Source: DSCS01 sp035391585
GTDB taxonomy: Bacteria; Macinerneyibacteriota; Macinerneyibacteria; Macinerneyibacteriales; DSCS01
NCBI GenBank assembly: GCA_964574875.1
Contig: CAZNOX010000003.1
Coordinates: 1 to 64,000, forward strand
Direction: 5' to 3'
Length of the DNA stretch: 64,000 bases
Shown: in pieces, positions 8,213-15,505 of the stretch
How positions within the stretch are numbered: the first letter of the stretch is position 1
How the letters are laid out: every line of letters starts with the position of its first letter
Program-made: the position numbers and the translations under genes
The notes under the pieces: generated by a model
Told to the model about the DNA's origin: nothing
The model's database searches: none
The model's input: the letters and a program-made list of their open reading frames with translations, nothing else

Positions 8213-9463
8213 TCAAAGGTTTTCAGAAAGAGGCTTCTGCTCCCGGGCCGGCCTGCCCACAGAGGAGAAGGAGCGGAAGAGGATGTAGTAAGCTGTGGTG
8301 GAAAGAATATAGAGGACTATGGTGACAAAGAACGAGTATTTGAAAGAGTGGGCTTCGATGATCCGTCCGCCGATAAAGGCGCTGACCATCCAGGAAAGGT
8401 TCCAGGCGATCATGGTGATGGAGTGGGTCATGGGCTGTTCCTCTTTGCGCATGATCTCCATGGCAAAATTTCTGTTCAGAGGCTGGTTCATGTTCATCAG
8501 TGTGGTCCGGATGAAAAAGGCGCCCACCGCAAGGGGGAGCTTGTCTGTGAGAGCCATGATCAGCATAAACGGAAGAGAGAGAAGCTGGGTCAGGACGATC
8601 CCGTTGACCATGCCGAAACGTCTGGCAAGGAAGGGCGCGCTCATCATCCCGATGAACATAAAGACCTGGAGGATCGAAAAATAGAGCCCGATGGTATCCG
8701 ACCCGAGGCCGAAGTCATTCCGGAAATAGAGATTCATAAAGGGGATGATGAGTCCCGCGCCCATCCCCACGAGAAAACGGGGGATGACAAGACGGATGAT
8801 CCGTTCCCAGTTGTAGTTTTTCATTTCTGAAAAAAGCGTCTGGCCGTTTCTGACAATGGGTTTTTCCTTTATGCCCAGATAGGGGAGAAGCGAGGCCATG
8901 GTGGCGGCAATAGAGGCATAGAGTGTGATCTCATAGGCCTTGAGAAGGGAACCGGCCAGAGAGAGTTTGAGAAAGAGATGAGGAAGGTTTCCTCCGATGA
9001 TGTTCCCGGCGAACTGGGAGACCACGAAGACTGCCGAATGGAGGCTGAAGAGGTAGATCCTCTCTCTGGGAGTGCTGTTCTGCATGAAAAAGGGGGCGGA
9101 GACCAGGCGGTAGATCATAAAGAACATGTGGGCGAAAAAAGCGAACGTCACGATGAGAAAGAGTTTGCCTGTATGGACTTGAAGGGCATAAAAGATCGAG
9201 GCCATGAAGGTCGCAGCGATGAGGATGTACTTGGCGTGGACTTTACGGAGGAGGAGGGCCACGGGGAAGGCGATGAGGGCGGCTCCCAGGGAACGAGCCG
9301 AAAGGATCGTCCCGATATTTCCCTCTCCCATTCCTCCCTCTTTGAGATAGAGGTTAAAGAGAAGGCGGAAGACCGACATCCCGATCCCATTGAAGATCCC
9401 GCCCAGCAGGAAGAGTTTGGCATTTCTGGAAATGAGCCTGTAGGCTCGAAAATACTCTCTCAT
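8213..9463 (-). CDS. MFS transporter
   Basis: A roughly 416-residue integral membrane protein with about 12 hydrophobic segments, e.g. LFLLGGIFNGIGMSVFRLLFNLYL at the start and SFFVTIVLYILSTTAYYILF at the end. MFS-like elements are the first-helix G-x-x-N-G region and a positively charged cytoplasmic loop after helix 2/3 (LLRKVHAKYI). I choose the ATG at 9463 (MREYFRAYRL) because GAAGGGA lies just upstream. Substrate unknown. It is transcribed toward thiC and its stop abuts the TPP riboswitch, but no thiamine-transporter signature is recognisable. Confidence 0.8.
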   Translation of the reverse strand: MREYFRAYRLISRNAKLFLLGGIFNGIGMSVFRLLFNLYLKEGGMGEGNIGTILSARSLGAALIAFPVALLLRKVHAKYILIAATFMASIFYALQVHTGKLFLIVTFAFFAHMFFMIYRLVSAPFFMQNSTPRERIYLFSLHSAVFVVSQFAGNIIGGNLPHLFLKLSLAGSLLKAYEITLYASIAATMASLLPYLGIKEKPIVRNGQTLFSEMKNYNWERIIRLVIPRFLVGMGAGLIIPFMNLYFRNDFGLGSDTIGLYFSILQVFMFIGMMSAPFLARRFGMVNGIVLTQLLSLPFMLIMALTDKLPLAVGAFFIRTTLMNMNQPLNRNFAMEIMRKEEQPMTHSITMIAWNLSWMVSAFIGGRIIEAHSFKYSFFVTIVLYILSTTAYYILFRSFSSVGRPAREQKPLSENL

Positions 9464-9482
9464 GATTCCCTTCGTTAGACGA

Positions 9483-9511
9483 AGTATATCGGAAAAGAGA
9501 AGGCCTGTCAA
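9483..9511 (-). promoter_or_regulatory. Strong sigma-70 promoter of the MFS gene
   Basis: On the minus strand TTGACA (9506-9511) and TATACT (9483-9488) are separated by 17 bases, 20 bases before the chosen MFS start. This placement also supports the start at 9463. Confidence 0.7.
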
Positions 9512-9532
9512 GGTGCCCGGTGAAGAGGGCTC

Positions 9533-9561
9533 TTGAATCAGAAGAGGACCTGGGGTATTCT
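9533..9561 (+). promoter_or_regulatory. Promoter of the GNAT pair
   Basis: TTGAAT (9533-9538) and TATTCT (9556-9561) are 17 bases apart, 21 bases before the ATG at 9583, which has an AAAGGAGAG ribosome binding site. Confidence 0.55.
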
Positions 9562-9582
9562 GGTGAGTAAAGGAGAGAAGAT

Positions 9583-10176
9583 ATGCAGGAGATCACCATC
9601 ATCTCAGGAGGAAAAGAGCATCTCAGTCTGTATGAGACTGTTCCCATCTCTTTTACCGTGAACTCACACATCACCGTTTGTCCCAAAGAGGGCGGGTTCA
9701 GGGGGTTTGATTTTGCAGAAGAGAGGCTGGCGCAGCCTTATGAGAAAGATTATGACACCATGGAAGCACCCCATGACTGGGCGCGTCTTTTTGATATCTC
9801 CAATTGGGAGGTCGCTCTTCTTTACACAGGTGACAAGCTGGCCGGCGGTGTCACAGTCGCATGGGATACTCCTGCTGTGTGTCTGCTGGAAGGGAGGCGT
9901 GACCTGGCTGTGATCTGGGATATCCGGGTGGCCCCGGGGTCCCGGCACAGGGGGCTGGGGAAAAGACTCTTCCTCCATGCAGAAAGGTGGGCCCGGGAAA
10001 AAGGCTGCCGGCTGCTCAAAGTGGAGACACAAAACACCAATGTTCAGGCCTGCCGTTTTTATTCGGCCATGGGATGTCATCTGGACGGGATAAATTTACA
10101 TGCCTATGACGGGGAAGAGGAGGTCAGCGGGGATGTTCAGTTTCTCTGGTATAAAGAAATCGGAAGCCGCAGATGA
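9583..10176 (+). CDS. GNAT-family N-acetyltransferase (SatA-like)
   Basis: A 197-residue acetyltransferase. The acetyl-CoA site is IRVAPGSRHRGLGKRLF around residues 110-126 (the R-x-x-G-x-G motif is RHRGLG), followed by KVETQNTNVQACRFYSAMGC. This arrangement resembles streptothricin-type and related small-molecule acetyltransferases, but the acceptor cannot be assigned from sequence. The gene ends with an ATGA overlap (4 bases) into a second acetyltransferase gene, so the two are co-translated. Confidence 0.8.
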   Translation: MQEITIISGGKEHLSLYETVPISFTVNSHITVCPKEGGFRGFDFAEERLAQPYEKDYDTMEAPHDWARLFDISNWEVALLYTGDKLAGGVTVAWDTPAVCLLEGRRDLAVIWDIRVAPGSRHRGLGKRLFLHAERWAREKGCRLLKVETQNTNVQACRFYSAMGCHLDGINLHAYDGEEEVSGDVQFLWYKEIGSRR

Positions 10177-10886
10177 CCGGTAAAGAGCGCCTGGATCTCA
10201 ATATCAGCGGATACTCCTTTTTTCTGAACAATACTCCCGTGAAAACGTTTTCCCTTGGACAAACAGAGGTCCTCCTGGGGGAAAGCGACCATCTCTGGGC
10301 CTATATCTTTTCCGCTTCGTCGCAGGAGCTCTCCTCCCTTCTTCCGGAGATCATGGGAGAGACCCTCTATTTTGCAGCCGTGGAAGAGTGGGTCATCGCT
10401 CTTCTCAAAAAAAAGAGAAGAGTGGAGTGGGCCCTGAAAACAGATCGGTTTCTCTTTCCTGAAAAGGGACGCGTGGAGGCGCCTGAGCTTCCCGTGGATC
10501 ATCTCAGGCGGGAGGATGCGGAAACCATCTTTGCGGAGAGCGGTTATCAGGCCTATACGGATGTGTCGTACATCAGAGAGCGTATTCTCTCAGGGCCCGC
10601 TGTCTGTATCCGAAAAGGAGGGGAGCTGGCCGCATGGGCCATGACGCACGATGACGGAGCTCTGGGCCTCCTCCAGGTCAGGCCTTCATGGCGGAGAGAG
10701 CACCTGGCTGAAAACCTGGTCCGTTATCTTGTCAGGGAAAAGCAGAGACGGAAAGAGCCTCTTTTTCTCAATATCGAGCCTGGAAACAAGGCGTCCCAGG
10801 CCCTGGCTCTCAAGATCGGGTTTCGAAAAGAAAAAGTCATCTTCTGGGTGAAGCTTGGAGAGGAGTGTTCTCCGTCATCTGATTAA
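10173..10886 (+). CDS. GNAT/FR47-like acetyltransferase
   Basis: A 237-residue protein with a variable N-terminal half and a C-terminal FR47-like acetyltransferase fold: RKGGELAAWAMTHDDGALGLLQVRPSWRREHLAENLV carries the beta-strand pair and a degenerate acetyl-CoA motif (RPSWRREHLA), followed by LFLNIEPGNKASQALALKIGF. The loop lacks the usual glycine pair, so catalytic competence is less sure than for its upstream partner. Its last 50 bases overlap the 3' end of the convergent phosphoribosyltransferase gene. Confidence 0.68.
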   Translation: MTGKERLDLNISGYSFFLNNTPVKTFSLGQTEVLLGESDHLWAYIFSASSQELSSLLPEIMGETLYFAAVEEWVIALLKKKRRVEWALKTDRFLFPEKGRVEAPELPVDHLRREDAETIFAESGYQAYTDVSYIRERILSGPAVCIRKGGELAAWAMTHDDGALGLLQVRPSWRREHLAENLVRYLVREKQRRKEPLFLNIEPGNKASQALALKIGFRKEKVIFWVKLGEECSPSSD

Positions 10887-11541
10887 ACCGAAGCAGGGAG
10901 CGGACAGGAAAAGGAAACGAGAGGCGGGTCTCCCCGGAAGACGCGTCGAGGAGATAAAACGCCCCGGCAACGGTATACCCGAACTCTTCCAGCAGGGAGA
11001 CGGAGGCTTTGAGAGACCGTCCGGTCTCCATGATATCATCGATGAACAGGATCCGCTTCCCCGAAGCTTCCGGGGTAAAAAGATAGAGGGTCTCGGTCTC
11101 CCCCTTCCAGTTCACGTATTCAGCTTGCTTTCCGGGGAGCTGGGAAAAGATATGCTTATATTTTCTTACGGGAATAAAAGGCTTTTCAAGAGCCAGGCTG
11201 AAGAGCCCGCCGAGGATAAATCCCCGGGATTCCAGAGAGGCGATCATATCAAAAGGGACATTCCCCCAGAGTGATGCCATCTCTTTGAGCAGCAAAGGAT
11301 AAAAAGAGGGGTTTTCCCACAGAACCACGTTTTCCACCCCTTTTTCACTCCAGTTGAACAGGCCGTAAAAAGAGAAATGGCGGATAACAGCCTCTTTCTC
11401 CCCTGCAGAGAGTCCCTTTTCGGGAAGTTCCAGCAGAAGGCCGTTCTTCTCCTGTGTGAGCGAGTAGCCGAGGATCCCGTTTTTGTGCAGGACGGCTTCA
11501 ATATCCTCTTGTGTGCTGTACCGGGGAATAAGGCATCTCAT
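10837..11541 (-). CDS. Apt-like phosphoribosyltransferase with N-terminal extension
   Basis: A 234-residue protein whose C-terminal part is a type I phosphoribosyltransferase. The PRPP-binding loop is ILFIDDIMETGRSL (around 163-176), and the upstream SLESRGFILG and PVRKYKH blocks resemble adenine phosphoribosyltransferase. The first roughly 75 residues precede the catalytic domain and look like a small alpha/beta or winged-helix module that plain Apt lacks. Purine salvage or regulation are both possible. It overlaps the ABC-F stop by 4 bases (co-translated) and the convergent GNAT gene by 50 bases. Confidence 0.75.
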   Translation of the reverse strand: MRCLIPRYSTQEDIEAVLHKNGILGYSLTQEKNGLLLELPEKGLSAGEKEAVIRHFSFYGLFNWSEKGVENVVLWENPSFYPLLLKEMASLWGNVPFDMIASLESRGFILGGLFSLALEKPFIPVRKYKHIFSQLPGKQAEYVNWKGETETLYLFTPEASGKRILFIDDIMETGRSLKASVSLLEEFGYTVAGAFYLLDASSGETRLSFPFPVRSLLRFNQMTENTPLQASPRR

Positions 11542-13145
11542 GGCATCCTCCTGACATGGTTCTCATGATTTAAAGATAACACGGAAGTGGCACATCGTTC
11601 AATGAAAGTTTTATCATGCTCGATAAAGATGACTGTAGGCTCATAGGCTGATACGGCGTCTTCCAGCTGCTCCCGTGAGACCAGGTCGATGTCGTTCAGG
11701 GGTTCGTCCCAGAGAAAAAGCCCCGCTTCTTCCACGAGACTCCTGGCCAGTTCGGTCTTTTTCAGCTCACCCAGGCTGAATGTCTCCAGGGGGCGGTGAA
11801 AGATCTCTCCTGAGACACCCAGGATCCCCAGGACATTCCGAAACGCAGTCTCATCCAGAGAGGAGGAATCCAGGCGGGGCTGAAGAAGCCCGGTATGCCA
11901 CCGGGGAAATTGCGAGACACGGGAGACGGAGATATGCCGGGGAAGGCGGATGGTCCCCGAAAAGGGGACCTCATTAAGGATGGCCCGGAGAAGAGAGGTC
12001 TTTCCCGATCCGTTGGGGCCCATGACCGCCAGTCTCTCGCCTTTCGTGAGAGAAAAAGAGAGGCCGGAAATGACCCTTTTGTCTCCGTAGGCCACAGAAA
12101 GGTCTGCAACGGTGAGGATGTGAGCGGGAAGAGAGGCGGGGACATGGATCTTCAGAGGCGCCGGAGCATCAATGTTTTTCAAGAGGCCTTCTTTCTCCTC
12201 CTGGCAAAGGCGGGCCCGTCTCCGGATGATGAGTGAGCGTTTCATCAGCCTGGCGGCCTGGGCTCCCACAGCTCCCTTATCGCCGCTTCCGATCTTCTCC
12301 TTCTCCTTTTTGAAACTCCACCCTTCTTTCGCTCGGGATGATTCTGTAAGCCGGCGGATCTCTTTTTTCAGACGGCTGTTTTTCTCCCTCTCCATCTGGT
12401 CACGTCTCATCTTTTCCCGGTGATAGACAGAATAATTCCCGTGATAGAGACGGGTCTCCTCGCGGTTGAGGGCCACGATATGATCAATGGCGTCATCGAG
12501 GAACGCGCGGTCGTGAGAGACTACCAGAAAGCCCTCTTTTTTACTGCGGAGATATGAGGCGATGCATGACCGGGTGTCCATATCGAGGTGGTTGGTGGGT
12601 TCATCGATAAGAGGAAAAGGAGCGGGGTGAAGGAAAAGAGCAAGGATCTGGGACTTTGTCTGCTCACCGCCGCTGAGTGTCTTGAAAGGCCTGTGAAGAA
12701 GCTCTTCACTCAGTCCCAGAAGGGCTCCTTCCCTGAGGACCGCTGCATCCATGGTGTAGCCGTTGAACTGAGAATAAAGGGCTTCTATCTCTCCGTAGCG
12801 CGTGAGGTCTTCGGGAGTTCCTTTCATCAGGCATCGTCTCATCTCCTCTTCCCAGAAAGAGAAGGGAGCGATGCTCTCTTTGATGATGTCCCGGGCCGCA
12901 TGGCCGGTGTCGGGAACAGGGAAAGGAAAGGCGAGGGGCGAAAAACCCGCCGGGGTCAGGAGAGAACCTTCCCGGGGCTGCAGGGATCCGGCCAACAGCT
13001 TCAGAAAAGTGCTCTTCCCCCGCCCGTTTCGGCCCACAAGCCCGGTTTTCCAGTCAGTATCAAAACTCAGGGTCAATCCGTTGAAGACAGGATGAAAAGG
13101 GTCTCTATAAAAAAAAGAGACTTTATGAAACGAGATCATAGCCAT
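11538..13145 (-). CDS. ABC-F ATPase, Lsa/CplR-like ribosome protection type
   Basis: A 535-residue soluble protein with two ATP-binding domains and no membrane segments. Domain 1 has Walker A GRNGRGKST (about 38-46), signature LSGGEQ and Walker B PLIDEPTNHLD. Domain 2 has GPNGSGKT, a degenerate signature (FSLGELKK) and LFLWDEPLNDID. The WDEPLN form, the GNYSVYHREK segment after domain 1 and the DKGAVGAQAARLMKRS linker resemble the Lsa/CplR group of ABC-F proteins, which displace antibiotics from the ribosome. The start has GAAGGAGG upstream. A six-residue leader frame precedes it. Housekeeping roles as in Uup or EttA are less likely from these motifs. Confidence 0.8.
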   Translation of the reverse strand: MAMISFHKVSFFYRDPFHPVFNGLTLSFDTDWKTGLVGRNGRGKSTFLKLLAGSLQPREGSLLTPAGFSPLAFPFPVPDTGHAARDIIKESIAPFSFWEEEMRRCLMKGTPEDLTRYGEIEALYSQFNGYTMDAAVLREGALLGLSEELLHRPFKTLSGGEQTKSQILALFLHPAPFPLIDEPTNHLDMDTRSCIASYLRSKKEGFLVVSHDRAFLDDAIDHIVALNREETRLYHGNYSVYHREKMRRDQMEREKNSRLKKEIRRLTESSRAKEGWSFKKEKEKIGSGDKGAVGAQAARLMKRSLIIRRRARLCQEEKEGLLKNIDAPAPLKIHVPASLPAHILTVADLSVAYGDKRVISGLSFSLTKGERLAVMGPNGSGKTSLLRAILNEVPFSGTIRLPRHISVSRVSQFPRWHTGLLQPRLDSSSLDETAFRNVLGILGVSGEIFHRPLETFSLGELKKTELARSLVEEAGLFLWDEPLNDIDLVSREQLEDAVSAYEPTVIFIEHDKTFIERCATSVLSLNHENHVRRMP

Positions 13146-13183
13146 ATGAAACCTCCTTCTGTGGTGATTGTTGAAGAACAGGC

Positions 13184-13204
13184 TTAACCGGCTATGATGA
13201 TCAT
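13184..13204 (-). CDS. Possible leader peptide upstream of the ABC-F gene
   Basis: On the minus strand GGGAGGTGCC precedes ATG and a six-codon frame, MIIIAG, ending in TAA 38 bases before the ABC-F start. Many resistance-type ABC-F genes are controlled by ribosome stalling on short leaders; the isoleucine run and good ribosome binding site fit, but I see no strong alternative hairpins in the short interval. Confidence 0.4.
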   Translation of the reverse strand: MIIIAG

Positions 13205-13261
13205 GGCACCTCCCGTTTCACGTTTTTGTGCTCATGAGACACAAGAAAGAGAGCAAAAGTT

Positions 13262-15022
13262 TCAGTCTTCAAAAAAGTTCAGGGAGGGATCCTGAAGGAG
13301 TGTTGCAGCCGCATGAAGCGTTTTCCGGGCAAAATCGGGATCCGGTTGCGGCCCGGGAGTCTTTGTCTCAAAGACCCGCCGGGGAAGAGAGAGATCATCC
13401 AGGCGGAATCCCATCTTTTCCTTGAGAGCGAGTTTCCTGCGATAAAGGGCCAGACCTTTTTCGAGAAGATCCTCCGGCAGGGGGGCGCCTGCCGCCCGTG
13501 AAAGTTCGGGGATCAACGCGGGGGTGTAGATGTTCCGGGCGAAAAAACAGACGACGAGTGAAGAGAGGACATGCCGGAAAGCCTCTTCTTTGATCAGGGC
13601 CCGGGCGAGATGTTCCGGTGATGCAAAGACCTCCTTTTCCCTTTTCTGATCCAGGGCATACCCGGCATTGTCCAGATGGCTATGGCGGATCCCCAGCAGA
13701 AATCCCAGATGTGCTCCTATTCCGGTATGATATCCCGGCATCTCATTCTTTCCGAAGACAAGGGCAAAATCCTTACCGCCGTATGTGTCAGAGAGAGCTG
13801 TGCATCCTTTCCGGGCCGTATCGAAAAAGGGCGTCTGTTCAAAACAGATCTTGTCGATGAGGGAGAGGTAGGCTTCTGCATGGCCCCAGCGGGGAAGACT
13901 TCCTCCGAAAACCCCGTCGGGGAGAAGAGCTTTTTCCGAGGCCTCTGTCATCCAGGCCAGGATCACCCCGGTACTCATGGCATCCATCCCGTATTGTTCC
14001 ACACGGTCGATGAGGCGGAGGACATCGCGTGGATGAGTGACTCCGATCATGGAGCCCAGGGCATAAAGAAGCTCGTAGTCATAAGAAACAAAAGACGTCT
14101 GATAAAAATAGGGTTCTTCGGGAGATTCCAGGCGAAGGGAGGCCAGGTGGATACAGGCCACAGGGCAATGGGCGCAGGCCAGCCGCCGGCTCAGAAAACC
14201 GGCAGCCATCTCTTCTCCGGAAAGGGCAGCCGCCTGGTCATCGGTCAGGCTTTCCCTTGTGAGGTTGCAGACAGGGAGGGCACCCATCTCATGCAAAGGA
14301 AGGATGTTCGCGGGAGTCCCGAGGTCATGATATTTTTTCATATTTTCAGACGAAGACATCTGTCTGTAAAGGTCCTTGTAAAGGGCCCTGTATCGTGCGG
14401 GATCAGCGACCCGGATCTCCCGGGCGCCTGTCAGGACGATTCCCTTAAGGTTTTTCATGCCGAAGACAGCGCCCAGACCCATCCGTCCGAAATGGCGGTA
14501 GGTCTCTGTGGTTACAGAAGCATAGGAGACCTTTTGTTCCCCTGCAGGGCCGATACGCAGAATAGAGCGCAGGCCGGCGCCGCTCTCCTTTTCCCGCATG
14601 ATCCTCGCCGGGGTAGAGCAGTTTTTCATTCCCCACAGGGAGCGGGCATCCTGAAAACGGACGCCGTGATCATCGACCACAAGATATTGGGGATACGGGG
14701 CCTGTCCTAAAATGACAAGGGCTCCGTATCCGGCCATGCGTAAGGAGACCGCACTGCGTCCTCCCGCATGGCTCTCCCCGTAGTTTCCCGTGAGAGGGGA
14801 GAGAAAGGAGGCCACGGTCTTGGAGGCCATGGGGTAAAGTGCGGTCAAGGGGCCCACGGCAAAGACAGCGGGGCCTTCAGGAGACCGGCCGAGATACTCT
14901 CCCAGGAGAGCCGAAGAGACTCCGGACCCTCCGATGAAATCAGAAAAGAGGTCCGGCCGTTCTTCCACAGAGAAGGATTGAGCGGAGAGGTCGACGACAA
15001 GGACTCTATAAAGACTCGTCAT
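13262..15022 (-). CDS. Aldehyde:ferredoxin oxidoreductase (AOR family)
   Basis: Tungsten- or molybdenum-pterin enzyme that oxidises aldehydes, or reduces acids, with ferredoxin. The start is the ATG at 15022 (MTSLYRVLVVDLS), overlapping the ferredoxin stop by 4 bases, giving 586 residues, the normal length. AOR features include IGGSGVSSALL, the pterin-contacting GYGALVILG and RFGRMGLGAVFGMKNLKGIV-type segment, CAHCPVACIH with cysteines for the [4Fe-4S] cluster, and HLDNAGYALDQ near the last cluster ligand region. Substrate unknown. With the preceding polyferredoxin it forms a two-gene operon. Confidence 0.92.
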   Translation of the reverse strand: MTSLYRVLVVDLSAQSFSVEERPDLFSDFIGGSGVSSALLGEYLGRSPEGPAVFAVGPLTALYPMASKTVASFLSPLTGNYGESHAGGRSAVSLRMAGYGALVILGQAPYPQYLVVDDHGVRFQDARSLWGMKNCSTPARIMREKESGAGLRSILRIGPAGEQKVSYASVTTETYRHFGRMGLGAVFGMKNLKGIVLTGAREIRVADPARYRALYKDLYRQMSSSENMKKYHDLGTPANILPLHEMGALPVCNLTRESLTDDQAAALSGEEMAAGFLSRRLACAHCPVACIHLASLRLESPEEPYFYQTSFVSYDYELLYALGSMIGVTHPRDVLRLIDRVEQYGMDAMSTGVILAWMTEASEKALLPDGVFGGSLPRWGHAEAYLSLIDKICFEQTPFFDTARKGCTALSDTYGGKDFALVFGKNEMPGYHTGIGAHLGFLLGIRHSHLDNAGYALDQKREKEVFASPEHLARALIKEEAFRHVLSSLVVCFFARNIYTPALIPELSRAAGAPLPEDLLEKGLALYRRKLALKEKMGFRLDDLSLPRRVFETKTPGPQPDPDFARKTLHAAATLLQDPSLNFFED

Positions 15023-15435
15023 CCCGGCCCCTCCCCGGTTTTTGTCAGGGCCAGGACATGGTGAGGGCAAAAGAGGGCGCATTGGCCGCACTGGACACAG
15101 ATGTCGGGCCTGTTCTGATCCTGATCCCAGAAGACGGCTCCGATGATACAGGCATCGCGGCAGAGGCCGCATCCTGTGCATCGGTCAGGATCCAGGCGGA
15201 TTCCCCCTGTGGTGATCTGTTTCAGGGCTGCTTCGGGGCAGGCCTTCACACAGGGAGCGTTCTCACAGCAGCGGCAGACGATGACCGTGAATCCTTTGCT
15301 CATCCCTCCGGAAGAAAGGACACTGATGGCCGAGTGACCCAGCCCGCCGTTTCCCGAGCGTCTGGAGCAGGCATACATGCAAAGCTGGCAGCCTACGCAT
15401 AACTGAGCGTTTTCTACTGACAATTTCAGTTTCAT
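15019..15435 (-). CDS. Polyferredoxin subunit paired with AOR
   Basis: A 138-residue iron-sulfur protein with four cysteine clusters: CVGCQLCMYAC near the N-terminus, CRCCENAPCVKAC, CTGCGLCRDAC and CVQCGQCALFC. This supports up to four [4Fe-4S] clusters, like HycB-type electron carriers. The ATG at 15435 (MKLKLS) has GAGG nine bases upstream and is preferred to an in-frame GTG five codons earlier. It probably shuttles electrons between AOR and a ferredoxin pool. Confidence 0.88.
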   Translation of the reverse strand: MKLKLSVENAQLCVGCQLCMYACSRRSGNGGLGHSAISVLSSGGMSKGFTVIVCRCCENAPCVKACPEAALKQITTGGIRLDPDRCTGCGLCRDACIIGAVFWDQDQNRPDICVQCGQCALFCPHHVLALTKTGEGPG

Positions 15436-15455
15436 AGCGACATCCCTCACCCCCC

Positions 15456-15483
15456 ATTATACAGGAGCGGGCCGGGAAATCAA
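15456..15483 (-). promoter_or_regulatory. Promoter of the ferredoxin-AOR operon
   Basis: On the minus strand TTGATT (15478-15483) and a perfect TATAAT (15456-15461) are 16 bases apart, 20 bases before the ferredoxin start. The -35 hexamer shares three bases with the terminator hairpin of the upstream lipoprotein gene. Confidence 0.65.
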
Positions 15484-15502
15484 GGGGGGGATCCCCCCCT
15501 TG
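15481..15502. terminator. Perfect 22-base palindrome, probable terminator
   Basis: A perfect palindrome, CAAG6-7 followed by AT and its complement, starts three bases after the lipoprotein stop codon on the minus strand. With seven G-C pairs in a row the hairpin would be extremely stable. The following T-stretch on the minus strand is only TTGATTT, so it is a compact, GC-driven terminator that also touches the next promoter. Confidence 0.6.
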
Positions 15503-15505
15503 TCG

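Noticed and set aside
13220..13248. TTGTG/CACAA stem around CTCATGAG as AOR terminator
   Set aside because: Stem is short and followed by A rather than T on the transcript; not convincing.
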